Source of the DNA: Pseudoramibacter alactolyticus
GTDB lineage: Bacteria > Bacillota > Clostridia > Eubacteriales > Eubacteriaceae
NCBI RefSeq assembly: GCF_050908235.1
Contig: NZ_CP194340.1
Length of the DNA: 64,000 bases
Strand: one strand, 5' to 3'
The position numbers and the translations under genes are program-made. This document shows, piece after piece, positions 44,076 through 53,211 of the stretch. The notes below the pieces were generated by a model, which saw only the letters and a program-made list of their open reading frames with translations, was not told the origin of the DNA and did not search any database. Every line of letters starts with the position of its first letter. Within the stretch, counting starts at the first letter, position 1.

Positions 44076-46157
44076 CTATTCGTCCTGGGGCAAGCACGCC
44101 TTACGCGAAAGATTAATGCGGCCCTGAGCATCAATTTCCGTCACTTTAACCGTAACCATGTCGCCAACTGACACCACATCTTCAACATTTTCCACACGGT
44201 GATTAGCCAACTTGGAAATATGGATCAGACCGTCTTTAGACCCCGGAATATCGACAAAAGCGCCGAATTTCATAATTTTCACGACTTTGCCGGTCACCAC
44301 ATCGCCGACTTCCACTTCACGAACGATATCAAAAATCATATCGTGTGCTTTTTTAGAGGATGCGCCGTCCGTCGCCGCAATATAAATTGTGCCGTCTTCT
44401 TCGATTTCGATTTTCGTATCTGTCGCATCTTGAATGCCAATAATGGTTTCGCCGCCTTTTCCGATGACGTCGCGAATCTTTTCAGGATCGATGGTCATCG
44501 TTGTAATGTGCGGCGCATAGGGCGATAATTCTTCCCGTGGCTGCGCAATCGCGTCATTCATCACGCCAAGGATGAACAAACGACCTTCCCTTGCCTGATT
44601 GAGCGCCTTGGTCAAAATTTCACGATCAATGCCGTGAATTTTAATGTCCATTTGAATGGCCGTAATGCCGTCTTCCGTTCCGGCAACTTTAAAGTCCATA
44701 TCGCCCAGGAAATCTTCCATTCCTTGAATATCCGTTAAAATAGCCAATTTCTCATCTTCTTTGATCAGTCCCATGGCACAACCGGCTACCTGTTTTTTTA
44801 TAGGTACTCCGGCTGCCATCAAAGCCATCGAAGAGCCACAGACTGACGCCTGCGAAGTGGAGCCGTTGGAGCTCATGACTTCTGAGACTACACGAATCGC
44901 ATAAGGGAAATCCTCTTCAGAAGGCAAGACCGGCAAAAGCGCTCTTTCAGCCAACGCTCCGTGCCCGATTTCACGACGTCCCGGTCCGCGGCTGGGTCTC
45001 GTTTCACCGACCGAGTAGCTCGGGAAATTATAATTATGCATGTAGCGCTTTTTGCTTTCCAGTTCAAGACCGTCCAATGTCTGGGCTTCTTTTAAAAGGC
45101 CGAGGGTTGCCACCGAGCACACCTGGGTTTCGCCGCGGGTGAAAAGCGCCGAGCCATGAACCCGGGGAATATAATCCACTTTGACCGCTAACGGGCGAAC
45201 CTGGGTCATTCCGCGGTTATCCGGGCGGATACCGTCATCCAGGATCAAACTGCGGACTTCCTTCTTTTTAAGATTATTGATGACCATATCGATATCTGCA
45301 GCGTTGTCCGGATAAATTTCGGCAAAATGTTCGCTGACTTCTTCAATGAGCGTATCCATGCTCTCAATGCGTTCTTTTGCATCCTCGGTGCGGACCGCGT
45401 CATGCATCCGCGTACCAATATAACCGGTAATTTCAGTTACCATTTCTTCTGTCGGCAGGTAAAGTTTATAGTCAGCTTTGGGGGCCCCTACTTCTGCCAC
45501 AATTTGATCAATGAAGGAAATGATTTTTTTGATTTCTTTATGCGCGTAAAGAATGGCATCCAGCATCGTGGCTTCCGGAATTTCATCGGCACCCGCCTCA
45601 ACCATCATAACCGCTTCCCGTGTGCCGGCAACCGTGAGGTGCATTTCGGATTTTTCATATTGGGCTGCCGTCGGGTTGAGAACAAATTCACCATCAATCA
45701 AACCCACTTGAACGGCCGCTGTCGGGCCATCGAACGGAAGATCAGAAATGGATAAAACAATAGACGATCCCAACATGCCAACCAGTTCCGGCGCGTTATC
45801 ATGTTCGACAGACATCACCATCGTCACGACATGAACGTCGTTGCGGAATCCCTTCGGAAAAAGCGGACGAATCGGTCTGTCAATCAAACGTGAATTTAAA
45901 ATCGCCTGATTAGACGGGCGGCCTTCCCGCTTTAAAAACCCGCCGGGAATTTTGCCGACCGCGTATTGTTTTTCTTCATAATCCACTGACAACGGGAAAA
46001 AGTCCATGCCTTCCCGTGGTTTTTTGGATACCGTGACATTACACAACAAACTGGTATCCCCGTAGCGAACCATCGCGGCAGCCTTTGCCAGCCGTGCCAC
46101 CTCTCCAATTTCAACCCGAAAAGGGCGGCCTGCAATCTCCGTTTCAAATACTCTCAT
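44076..46157 (-). CDS. pnp: Polynucleotide phosphorylase
   Basis: 3'-5' phosphorolytic exoribonuclease of the RNA degradosome. The 693-residue protein has two RNase PH domains (GDTSLLCNVTVSK; the second with LFTRGETQ and MSSNGSTSQASVCG), a KH domain (DVIGKGGETI) and a C-terminal S1 domain (GDVVTGKVVKIMKFGAFVDI). GAGGAGG precedes the ATG. It follows rpsO after a terminator/attenuator, the usual rpsO-pnp arrangement. Confidence 0.98.
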   Translation of the reverse strand: MRVFETEIAGRPFRVEIGEVARLAKAAAMVRYGDTSLLCNVTVSKKPREGMDFFPLSVDYEEKQYAVGKIPGGFLKREGRPSNQAILNSRLIDRPIRPLFPKGFRNDVHVVTMVMSVEHDNAPELVGMLGSSIVLSISDLPFDGPTAAVQVGLIDGEFVLNPTAAQYEKSEMHLTVAGTREAVMMVEAGADEIPEATMLDAILYAHKEIKKIISFIDQIVAEVGAPKADYKLYLPTEEMVTEITGYIGTRMHDAVRTEDAKERIESMDTLIEEVSEHFAEIYPDNAADIDMVINNLKKKEVRSLILDDGIRPDNRGMTQVRPLAVKVDYIPRVHGSALFTRGETQVCSVATLGLLKEAQTLDGLELESKKRYMHNYNFPSYSVGETRPSRGPGRREIGHGALAERALLPVLPSEEDFPYAIRVVSEVMSSNGSTSQASVCGSSMALMAAGVPIKKQVAGCAMGLIKEDEKLAILTDIQGMEDFLGDMDFKVAGTEDGITAIQMDIKIHGIDREILTKALNQAREGRLFILGVMNDAIAQPREELSPYAPHITTMTIDPEKIRDVIGKGGETIIGIQDATDTKIEIEEDGTIYIAATDGASSKKAHDMIFDIVREVEVGDVVTGKVVKIMKFGAFVDIPGSKDGLIHISKLANHRVENVEDVVSVGDMVTVKVTEIDAQGRINLSRKACLPQDE

Positions 46158-46208
46158 CTTTCCTCCTCGTTCGATAACCGCACTTTCAGAGCCTTCCCCG
46201 AAAATGCA

Positions 46209-46231
46209 AAAAGGCGGAAGAGCTCCGCCTG
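46209..46231 (-). terminator. Terminator/attenuator between rpsO and pnp
   Basis: Minus-strand stem AGGCGGA/TCCGCCT (46225-46231 with 46213-46219), 5-base loop, T5. Partial read-through would supply pnp. Confidence 0.82.
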
Positions 46232-46239
46232 TTTAATCA

Positions 46240-46506
46240 TTATTTTCTCAAGCCCAGTCTCGCGATCAGTTCACGATAACGGGTGATGTCTTTCTTTTTC
46301 AGATACCCCAAAAGATTGCGACGCTGCCCAACCATTTTAAGCAGTCCTCTTCTGGAATGATGATCCTTTTTGTGCACGGTAAAATGCGCATTCAAATCAT
46401 TGATGCGCGCTGTCAGCAACGCAATCTGAACTTCCGGAGAACCAGTATCTCCAGCATGTGTGCCGTATTCCGCAATGATTTGTTCTTTGTTTTCTTTTGT
46501 AATCAT
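46240..46506 (-). CDS. rpsO: Small ribosomal subunit protein uS15
   Basis: 88-residue primary 16S rRNA-binding protein. MITKENKEQIIAEYGTHAGD and the central RINDLNAHFTVHKKDHHSRR are diagnostic. The ATG at 46506 has AAGGAG 6 bases upstream. Its promoter is at 46592-46620, leaving an ~80-base leader that can fold (ATAGT pairs with ACTAT across a GCC/GGC-closed inner hairpin), consistent with known S15 autoregulation, though this is inferred. Confidence 0.97.
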   Translation of the reverse strand: MITKENKEQIIAEYGTHAGDTGSPEVQIALLTARINDLNAHFTVHKKDHHSRRGLLKMVGQRRNLLGYLKKKDITRYRELIARLGLRK

Positions 46507-46586
46507 GATATCTCCTTGATTATTTAGAATTCCCCCGTTCATAGTAGGCCGTCGGAGTGTCGGCAAACCAAGAGTGGGCTAACTAT
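46507..46586 (-). promoter_or_regulatory. rpsO leader, possible S15-binding structure
   Basis: The minus-strand leader can pair GATAGT near its 5' end with ACTAT, GCC with GGC inside that, and encloses a further hairpin around GCCGACACTCCGACGGC. S15 leaders are autoregulatory in several phyla; this one is a pairing-based suggestion. Confidence 0.4.
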
Positions 46587-46591
46587 CGTGC

Positions 46592-46620
46592 ATTTTACCA
46601 TTGGCTATCTGAATTGTAAA
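46592..46620 (-). promoter_or_regulatory. Promoter of rpsO
   Basis: -35 TTTACA (46615-46620), 17-base spacer, -10 TAAAAT (46592-46597). The left end of the IS481-type remnant is 47 bases upstream of the -35. Confidence 0.8.
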
Positions 46621-46667
46621 GCACAAATCCAATCTTTCGCGATCAATGCCTATAGCTTTACAATAGG

Positions 46668-47253
46668 TGTGAGACCTTGAGAATAAAAAAAGCGATTGAG
46701 TCCGTTAGAATTGTTTCTACTACTAAACTCCTCTGACGAAAGGTCTTCAATCGCCATGAGCAGCATATCACATTCACAATGATTCTTGTCCCATACTCTT
46801 AAAACTGGAAGCGTTAGGTATTAAATGGCAGATGGACGTTCCAAAAGCTTGTTATGTCGGCAAGGTGCCTGACAAGTTCATCAGTACACGATGATTGACA
46901 AGGCATCATAAGGGAACGATTTATCTATCATATCTTGAACAAAGCAACTTCTATAAAGAAGTCGGAATAAAACATAAACTGATACGCCCTAGAACCCCTT
47001 GGAATAATGGTAACGTCGAAGGCAGCTACAGGAACGATCAGGAGCAATTCTGCAACTTCCTGAATTTCTGCTCGTTCAAGGATCTGAAAGAGCAGATGTA
47101 CAGGTATATGTGCGGATTGAACAATCTCCCAATGGCAGTGCTTGGATGGATGTCTCCACTTGAAAGGCGTGCGCAGCTCAAGGGATAACTTTCGAGCCTT
47201 GGCAGAAACAATCGGATGTTATCAAATGACTTTCTCCTTTTTCAGGTCTCACA
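46668..47253 (+). mobile_element. Remnant of an IS481-family element (about 586 bp)
   Basis: Bounded by inverted ends TGTGAGACCT (46668-46677) and AGGTCTCACA (47244-47253), both followed inward by GA and A-rich sequence. Inside are scattered pieces of one transposase. The element is about half the usual size, so an internal deletion has occurred. I see no clear target duplication. It fills most of the gap between rpsO and argD. Confidence 0.75.
46757..47188 (+). pseudogene. Degenerate IS481-family transposase
   Basis: A start-like piece (MSSISHSQ then stop, at 46757), a fragment reading KWQMDVPKACYVGKVPDKFIS with the first catalytic Asp, then stops and a frame open from 46895 giving LSYLEQSNFYKEVGIKHKL... 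and RPRTPWNNGNVEGSYRND with the catalytic Glu, ending MSPLERRAQLKG. The segment with the second Asp (TDNG) is deleted between LEQSN and FYKEVGIKH. Several stops confirm it is inactive. Confidence 0.8.
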
Positions 47254-47294
47254 TCATTGGATAACATACAATCATTTTCTGCTTTATTTAGCCG

Positions 47295-48482
47295 CTACGC
47301 TAATAGAGCTTTTTTTACAATATCAACCGCCTGATCAATTTCGTCCCGCGTCACGATCAACGGTGGCACAAAGCGCAAGGTAGATGCTCCCGCGCTACAA
47401 ATCAACAACCCATTTCGAATACATTCCTTAATAACCTCACCTGGATTACCCGTGATTTCGGCGCCTAACATGAGTCCCTTGCCGCGCACATCGACAACTT
47501 TCCCGATTTCAGCTTTAAGCGCCATTAATTTATCTTTCAGATAAGCTCCTTTATCTGTCACTTCCGACAAAAAATCAGCTTTTCCAACATGATCGAGCAC
47601 ATAATTGGCAGCTGCTGTCGCCAGCGGATTTGCACCAAAGGTCGACGCGTGGGTTCCCGGGCCAAACGCTTGTGCCACGCGATTGCATGCCAAGATGCCC
47701 CCCATTGGTACCCCGCCGGCAATCCCCTTGGCAAAAGAAACGACATCCGGTTTTAAACCGTATTGCTCATAAGCAAAGAAAGTTCCGGAGCGGCCAATCC
47801 CACATTGAACTTCATCCAAAATCATAACGATATTTTGTTCGTCACAAAGCTGGCGAACCTTTTTTAAGTATTCTGGAGCCGCCGGATAGACACCACCTTC
47901 CCCTTGAACGGGCTCTAACAGAATTGCGCAAGTTTTCGCCGAAACTTGCTGCACCAGCGCTTCATAATCATTAAATGGCACATGAGAAATTTCCGGCATC
48001 AACGGATTTAAATTTTTCTGATACTTTGGCTGCCCCGTCGCCGTAATGGCCGCATAGGTGCGGCCATGAAACGAATGATCCATCGCAATGATCTCGACGG
48101 CTTCTTCAGATTTATGCAATTTGGCATAGATTCTTGCCAATTTCATTGCCGCCTCGTTGGCTTCCGCCCCACTATTGCAAAAAAAAGCCTTATCCAGTCC
48201 GCTGAGTTTCGTCAACTTTTCTGCGGCGGTAATCATCGGTTCATGCCAATACAAATTCGAAATGTGCATCATCTTACCGCATTGACTCGCAATGGCTTGG
48301 TTCAACCCCGAGTGATTATAGCCCAAACAATTGACGGCGATCCCGCCGACAAAATCCAGGTATTCTTTGCCATCCACATCGGTTAGGGTGCAGCCGTCTC
48401 CATGGTCAAACACGATGGGAAACCGCGTGTAAGTCGGCATAATCACCGCATTGCCCCGATCAATTAATGCTTGTGTTTTCAC
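47295..48482 (-). CDS. argD: Acetylornithine aminotransferase
   Basis: PLP enzyme converting N-acetylglutamate semialdehyde to N-acetylornithine. The 395 residues show NSGAEANEAAMKLAR, the HSFHGRTYAAITATGQ stretch, LDEVQCGIGRSG and the PLP lysine in SFAKGIAGGVPMG. The start codon is GTG at 48482 with AAGGAG overlapping the argB stop region. Last gene of argCJBD; no terminator is visible between it and the IS remnant downstream, which may have replaced it. Confidence 0.95.
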   Translation of the reverse strand: MKTQALIDRGNAVIMPTYTRFPIVFDHGDGCTLTDVDGKEYLDFVGGIAVNCLGYNHSGLNQAIASQCGKMMHISNLYWHEPMITAAEKLTKLSGLDKAFFCNSGAEANEAAMKLARIYAKLHKSEEAVEIIAMDHSFHGRTYAAITATGQPKYQKNLNPLMPEISHVPFNDYEALVQQVSAKTCAILLEPVQGEGGVYPAAPEYLKKVRQLCDEQNIVMILDEVQCGIGRSGTFFAYEQYGLKPDVVSFAKGIAGGVPMGGILACNRVAQAFGPGTHASTFGANPLATAAANYVLDHVGKADFLSEVTDKGAYLKDKLMALKAEIGKVVDVRGKGLMLGAEITGNPGEVIKECIRNGLLICSAGASTLRFVPPLIVTRDEIDQAVDIVKKALLA

Positions 48483-48485
48483 TTT

Positions 48486-49382
48486 TTACTCCTTGTTATA
48501 TTTGGGAAAATTATCTTTAATCATTGTACCGCACCCGGCCGCCGTAAATAATTCTAAAAGAATAGAGTGTTCGATGCGGCCGTCAAGGATATGCACGGAT
48601 TTAACGCCGCTTTCAATAGCATTCACCGCATTTTCCACTTTAGGAATCATTCCGCCGGAAATAACCCCTTGACTAATCAAATCATACACTTCGTGCGTAC
48701 CTAAACGCCCGATGATCGAGCTGGGATCATCATGATCCATATAGACCCCTTCGGTATCCGTCAAATAAATGAGTTTTTCGGCTTTAAGTTTTTTAGCAAT
48801 GGCATAAGCGACATGGTCTGCATTGATATTATACGTTTGTTTATTTCTGTCATAACCGATTGGCGCGATGACCGGAACATAATCATTGCGAAGCATATCC
48901 TGCAAAATAGCATCCTTTACCCGCGTAATCTCCCCAACATAGCCAATGTCTTTTCCATGGGATAACTTTTTCTTGACGCGCAGCATGCCGCCATCTTTTC
49001 CGGAAATCCCCACAGCATTGATGTCGCGATTTTGAAGTAATTGAACAATTTCTTTGTTGATTTTTCCACAGAGCACCATTTCGGCAACGCTCACCGTCTC
49101 TTTGCTGGTAACCCGCAGCCCGTCCATAAATTCAGATTCAATATCGAGCTGATCCAGCATTGACGAAATATCTTTCCCGCCGCCATGCACCACAATGGGA
49201 CGAATGCCCACCAATTTCATCAATGCAATATCATCCATCACCGAATATTTAATATCCTGATCGTTCATAAAAGAACCGCCATATTTAATCACAACTGTTT
49301 TATCACTAAACTCTCGGATATAGGGCAGTGCCTCGATCAGGGTATTGGCCTTTTCGATGTATTGACTCATATTTTCAATCAT
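48486..49382 (-). CDS. argB: Acetylglutamate kinase
   Basis: Phosphorylates N-acetylglutamate, the second step of the arginine pathway. The 298-residue amino-acid-kinase fold protein has VVIKYGGSFMND, VHGGGKDIS, and ISGGMIPKVENAVNAI near the C-terminus. An N-terminal helix (SQYIEKANTLIEALPYIREF) of the kind found in arginine-inhibited hexameric enzymes is present, so feedback inhibition by arginine is likely. GAAGG precedes the ATG at 49382. Confidence 0.96.
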   Translation of the reverse strand: MIENMSQYIEKANTLIEALPYIREFSDKTVVIKYGGSFMNDQDIKYSVMDDIALMKLVGIRPIVVHGGGKDISSMLDQLDIESEFMDGLRVTSKETVSVAEMVLCGKINKEIVQLLQNRDINAVGISGKDGGMLRVKKKLSHGKDIGYVGEITRVKDAILQDMLRNDYVPVIAPIGYDRNKQTYNINADHVAYAIAKKLKAEKLIYLTDTEGVYMDHDDPSSIIGRLGTHEVYDLISQGVISGGMIPKVENAVNAIESGVKSVHILDGRIEHSILLELFTAAGCGTMIKDNFPKYNKE

Positions 49383-49397
49383 GTTTCGCCTTCTTTC

Positions 49398-50630
49398 TTA
49401 CGAACGGTAGTCACCATTAATGTGCACATATTCGTGGGAAAGATCACATCCCCATGCCTTGGCCCGATAAATCCCCATGCCCATATCAATCAGCACATCA
49501 ATGTCTTTTTCAGACAAAATTTCTGTTGCCGCAGTTTCATCAAAGGCGACGGGTATTCCCTTTTCGAGCAGCTTTAATGAGCCCCGGGCACTGCTGAATA
49601 TAAGATCGACCGTATTCGGATCAAATTGAACGCCCGAAGCGCCGATTGAAGACAGCACGCGTCCCCAATTCGCATCTTCGCCGTAAAACGCCGTTTTAAC
49701 CAGGTTCGATTTTATTACCGCTTTGGCTAATAATTTTGCTTCAAAAACCGATTCGGCGTTGATCACAGACACTTCAATGAACTTTGTCGCGCCTTCTCCA
49801 TCACGGACGATTGATTTTGCAATACGCTCATTAACAGCATACAGCGCATTAAAAAACAAACCGTATGCCGCCGATTCGACATCATCAATGCGGGGTGTAT
49901 CGGCCATGCCGTTGGCCATCACCAAAACCGTGTCGTTGGTGCTCATATCGCCGTCCACCGACATCATGTTGTAAGTATCTTCCGCGATAATGCTGAGCAT
50001 CTGCTGCAGACATTGCCGATCGATGTTAGCGTCTGTTGTTACAAAAGAGAGCATGGTCGCCATATTGGGACAAATCATTCCGGATCCCTTGGCCATCGCC
50101 CCGATTTTAACCGTTCTGCCTTCAATTTTTAATTCAACCGCCGCCGTTTTAGGGACCAGATCCGTTGTCAAGATCGCGCGGCTCGCTACATCTACGCCTT
50201 CAACCGACAATCCGTCGACTAACGCAGGAACGGCATCGGTGATCTTATCCACCGACAGCGGAACGCCAATCACCCCTGTTGAAGACACAAACACCTGGTC
50301 CATTTCACAATTCAGAGCCATTGCCGCCGCCCGTGCCTCATCACGGACATCCTCCAATCCCTTTGCCCCGGTACAGGCATTGGCATTACCGCTGTTGACA
50401 ATCACAGCTTTAATCGCGTTGCCTTCAGAGACAATGCGGTTGTCCCAAAGAACCGGCGCTGCTTTAACCGCATTTTTAGTTGTGACGATCGCCGGGATAG
50501 CCGGCTTCTCGGAAACAACTAATGCCGTATCTAATTGATCATTTTCTTTAAGCCCAGCCGCCACACCAAAAGCTTTGTAGCCCTGCGGCGCTGTTATGCC
50601 GCCGTCAATCCATTTATATTTTTCACCCAT
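49398..50630 (-). CDS. argJ: Bifunctional glutamate N-acetyltransferase / amino-acid acetyltransferase
   Basis: Recycles the acetyl group from acetylornithine to glutamate and, in bifunctional members, also makes acetylglutamate from acetyl-CoA. The 410-residue precursor has the self-cleavage site in GSGMICPNMATMLSF (nucleophile Thr of MATML). I start at ATG 50630 behind AAGGAG; an ATG at 50648 overlaps the argC stop but has no ribosome site. Presence of argJ means acetyl groups are recycled. Confidence 0.95.
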   Translation of the reverse strand: MGEKYKWIDGGITAPQGYKAFGVAAGLKENDQLDTALVVSEKPAIPAIVTTKNAVKAAPVLWDNRIVSEGNAIKAVIVNSGNANACTGAKGLEDVRDEARAAAMALNCEMDQVFVSSTGVIGVPLSVDKITDAVPALVDGLSVEGVDVASRAILTTDLVPKTAAVELKIEGRTVKIGAMAKGSGMICPNMATMLSFVTTDANIDRQCLQQMLSIIAEDTYNMMSVDGDMSTNDTVLVMANGMADTPRIDDVESAAYGLFFNALYAVNERIAKSIVRDGEGATKFIEVSVINAESVFEAKLLAKAVIKSNLVKTAFYGEDANWGRVLSSIGASGVQFDPNTVDLIFSSARGSLKLLEKGIPVAFDETAATEILSEKDIDVLIDMGMGIYRAKAWGCDLSHEYVHINGDYRS

Positions 50631-50647
50631 CGCGCGTGTCTCCTTCA

Positions 50648-51697
50648 TTAAACAGGATAATCCGATACCAAATCAATGCCTGTTTTTTCCGGCAGATCAA
50701 ACATTAAATTCATATTCTGCACGGCCTGACCCGCCGCCCCTTTAATCAAATTATCAATGGCGCCCATTGCAATCACGCGATTCGTTCGCTTATCGATTTT
50801 GACACCAATATCGCAGAAATTAGTTCCTTTAACCCACTTGGTATCGGGAATTCGTCCCTCTGTTAAACGGACAAAATATTCGTTGTGATAAAAATCACGA
50901 TAAAGCTGACGGATGTCTTCTTCCGACATAGCTTTGCCCGCCTCGTTTAAACACGCATAGCAAACGGCCAAAATGCCGCGATTCATCGGCACCAGATTCG
51001 GTGTGAACAATAACTGAAGCGACTGATGGCACAAGGCTTCCAGTTCCTGCTCGATTTCCGGCGTATGTCGATGGGATGCCACCTTATACGGTTTAATCGA
51101 TTCTGTACATTCACAAAACATATAGGGAAGCTGATCCGTCCGGCCTGCGCCGGTGACGCCGGATTTCGCATCGATAATGATAGAGTCCATATCGATAATC
51201 CCAGCTTGAACCAAAGGCGCCAGTGTTAAAATGCTGCACGTGGTATAGCACCCGGGATTGCCGATCAGCCGAGCCTGTTTGATTGCTTCGCGATGCAGTT
51301 CCGCTAATCCATAAACCGCTTCGTTCATTACGGCTTGTCCATGATGCTCCACCCGATACCACTGCTCATAAATATTCAGATCCTTCAATCTGAAATCCGC
51401 GCCGAGATCAACCACCTTTGTTTTTTTGAGCACATCCGGCGTCACTTGCTGAGAAGCAATGCCATGGGGAAGGGCCAGAAATACCACATCGGCCATTTCC
51501 GAAAGCTCTTCTAAAGAGTGATTAGAGCAAATCGCTTCGGAAATGTGTTCATACAATGGATAAACTTCTCTTAATGGCTGTCCTGCATAGGATCGCGACC
51601 CTACCGAAACGACTTCGACTTTCGGATGTCGGGACAACAATCGAAGAAGCTCTTGTCCGGCGTATCCCGTTGCGCCAATAATTGCCGCCTTAATCAT
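50648..51697 (-). CDS. argC: N-acetyl-gamma-glutamyl-phosphate reductase
   Basis: NADPH-dependent reduction of acetylglutamyl phosphate. The 349 residues include the dinucleotide motif IIGATGYAGQELLRLL and the active-site cysteine in GNPGCYTTCSILTLAP, plus the family histidine-rich stretch SHRHTPEIEQE. First gene of argCJBD; the promoter at 51801-51829 overlaps an ARG-box-like operator. The leader is about 95 bases. Confidence 0.96.
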   Translation of the reverse strand: MIKAAIIGATGYAGQELLRLLSRHPKVEVVSVGSRSYAGQPLREVYPLYEHISEAICSNHSLEELSEMADVVFLALPHGIASQQVTPDVLKKTKVVDLGADFRLKDLNIYEQWYRVEHHGQAVMNEAVYGLAELHREAIKQARLIGNPGCYTTCSILTLAPLVQAGIIDMDSIIIDAKSGVTGAGRTDQLPYMFCECTESIKPYKVASHRHTPEIEQELEALCHQSLQLLFTPNLVPMNRGILAVCYACLNEAGKAMSEEDIRQLYRDFYHNEYFVRLTEGRIPDTKWVKGTNFCDIGVKIDKRTNRVIAMGAIDNLIKGAAGQAVQNMNLMFDLPEKTGIDLVSDYPV

Positions 51698-51800
51698 TTG
51701 TCTTCACCTCTATTAAATATTGATGGTCGTCAGTTCTTCCAGAATATGCCATTATGCGGCTTCTTTCAAAAGAACGGATTCAATTTTAGCAACTTGTTGC

Positions 51801-51829
51801 ATTATACTCCACATAAAATGAATAATCAA
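51801..51829 (-). promoter_or_regulatory. Promoter of argCJBD
   Basis: Minus-strand -35 TTGATT (51824-51829), 17-base spacer, -10 TATAAT (51801-51806). Its -35 lies inside the first ARG-box-like site. Confidence 0.82.
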
Positions 51830-51855
51830 GCATAATTACGAATAATTATAAATCT
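51817..51855. promoter_or_regulatory. Two tandem ARG-box-like operators
   Basis: AATGAATAAT at 51818-51827 and GAATAATTAT at 51840-51849 each match a strong part of the ArgR/AhrC consensus (near-palindrome AATGAATAATTATTCATT), about two helical turns apart. ArgR itself is not in the window. Recalled consensus; the right half of box 1 is weak. Confidence 0.65.
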
Positions 51856-51881
51856 CATCCGTATATTTTTTCACTTCTTCC

Positions 51882-51910
51882 TTGATTTCTCAACATTCAT
51901 ATTGTATAAT
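51882..51910 (+). promoter_or_regulatory. Promoter of argGH
   Basis: -35 TTGATT (51882-51887), 17-base spacer, -10 TATAAT (51905-51910): the same hexamers and spacing as the divergent argC promoter. Confidence 0.85.
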
Positions 51911-51945
51911 CATTCACAGTTTAAATTAGTTCCAGGAGGAATCTC

Positions 51946-53178
51946 ATGTCTGAAAATAAAAAAGTCATCTTGGCTTATTCTGGTGGACTGGATACAACAA
52001 CCATCGTGCCATGGCTGAAAGAAACTTATAACTATGATGTTATCTGTGTTTGTGTGGATGTCGGACAAGGAAAAGAAACCAACGGTCTCGAAGAAAAAGC
52101 ATTGAAAAGCGGTGCATCCAAATGCTACATTGTCAATGTGATCGATGAATTTGTCGAAGAATACTGCTGGCCCGCCTTGAAGGCCGATGCCGTTTACGAA
52201 AAAAAATATTTACTCGGAACGTCTCTCGCCCGGCCACTGATTTCCAAAGTCCTCGTGGACTACGCGCACAAAGAAGAGGCTGAAGCCATCTGCCATGGCG
52301 CCACCGGCAAAGGCAACGACCAGGTCCGTTTCGAGCTGGGGATCGGCGCGTTGGATCCTCAGCTTAAAATCATCGCCCCCTGGCGGGAATGGGATCTTCA
52401 ATCCCGGGAAGACTTGATGGACTTTTGTATCGAACACGACATCAAAGTCAGCACCAGCCACGATCAATCATACAGTCGTGACACCAATCTGCTGCACATG
52501 AGCCATGAAGGTTTGGAACTCGAAGATCCTTCTATCGAACCGAATTATAAACACATTCTCCGCATAACTAACGCATTAAACGAAACGCCGGACGAGGCTG
52601 AAGAAATCAAAATCGAATTTGTCAAAGGTGAACCCGTCGCCATCAACGATCAGAAAATGTCACCCCGGAAAATTCTCGAAACCTGCAATAAAATCGGCGG
52701 AAAACACGGCATCGGCGTCATTGATCTGATTGAAAACCGCGTGGTCGGTATGAAATCCCGCGGAATTTATGAAACACCGGGCGGCAGCATTTTATACCGT
52801 GCCCACGAAGAGCTCGAACACATGTGTCTCGATCGCGAAACTTTCGCCTTTAAAGAGCAAGCTTCGGTTAAATTTGCCGAAATCGTGTATGGCGGTCAGT
52901 GGTTCACACCTCTGCGGGAAGCTCTATCGGCTTTTTTCGACGAAACGCAAAAAACCGTTACCGGTATCGTCAAACTAAAATTGTATAAGGGCAATATGAT
53001 TTTGACTTATGTCACCTCTCCCTACTCGCTTTATAACGCAGAAATTGCCAGCTTCACCACCGGCGATCTCTACAATCACAAAGACGCAGAAGGCTTTATC
53101 CATCTTTACGGACTGCCGCTGCGCGTGCGGGCGTTAATGCGTTTGAGTGCTCGGGAAAAGGGCCAGGATATCGAATAA
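51946..53178 (+). CDS. argG: Argininosuccinate synthase
   Basis: ATP-dependent condensation of citrulline and aspartate. The 410-residue protein starts MSENKKVILAYSGGLDTTTI with the PP-loop SGGLDT, and contains the GKGNDQVRFE and SYSRDTNLLH stretches of the substrate sites. CAGGAGG precedes the ATG. First gene of argGH, divergent from argCJBD and probably under the same ArgR-type control. argF/carAB needed for citrulline are not in the window. Confidence 0.97.
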   Translation: MSENKKVILAYSGGLDTTTIVPWLKETYNYDVICVCVDVGQGKETNGLEEKALKSGASKCYIVNVIDEFVEEYCWPALKADAVYEKKYLLGTSLARPLISKVLVDYAHKEEAEAICHGATGKGNDQVRFELGIGALDPQLKIIAPWREWDLQSREDLMDFCIEHDIKVSTSHDQSYSRDTNLLHMSHEGLELEDPSIEPNYKHILRITNALNETPDEAEEIKIEFVKGEPVAINDQKMSPRKILETCNKIGGKHGIGVIDLIENRVVGMKSRGIYETPGGSILYRAHEELEHMCLDRETFAFKEQASVKFAEIVYGGQWFTPLREALSAFFDETQKTVTGIVKLKLYKGNMILTYVTSPYSLYNAEIASFTTGDLYNHKDAEGFIHLYGLPLRVRALMRLSAREKGQDIE

Positions 53179-53211
53179 TCCTAAACTCTGTAAATTAAAT
53201 AAGGAATCAAA

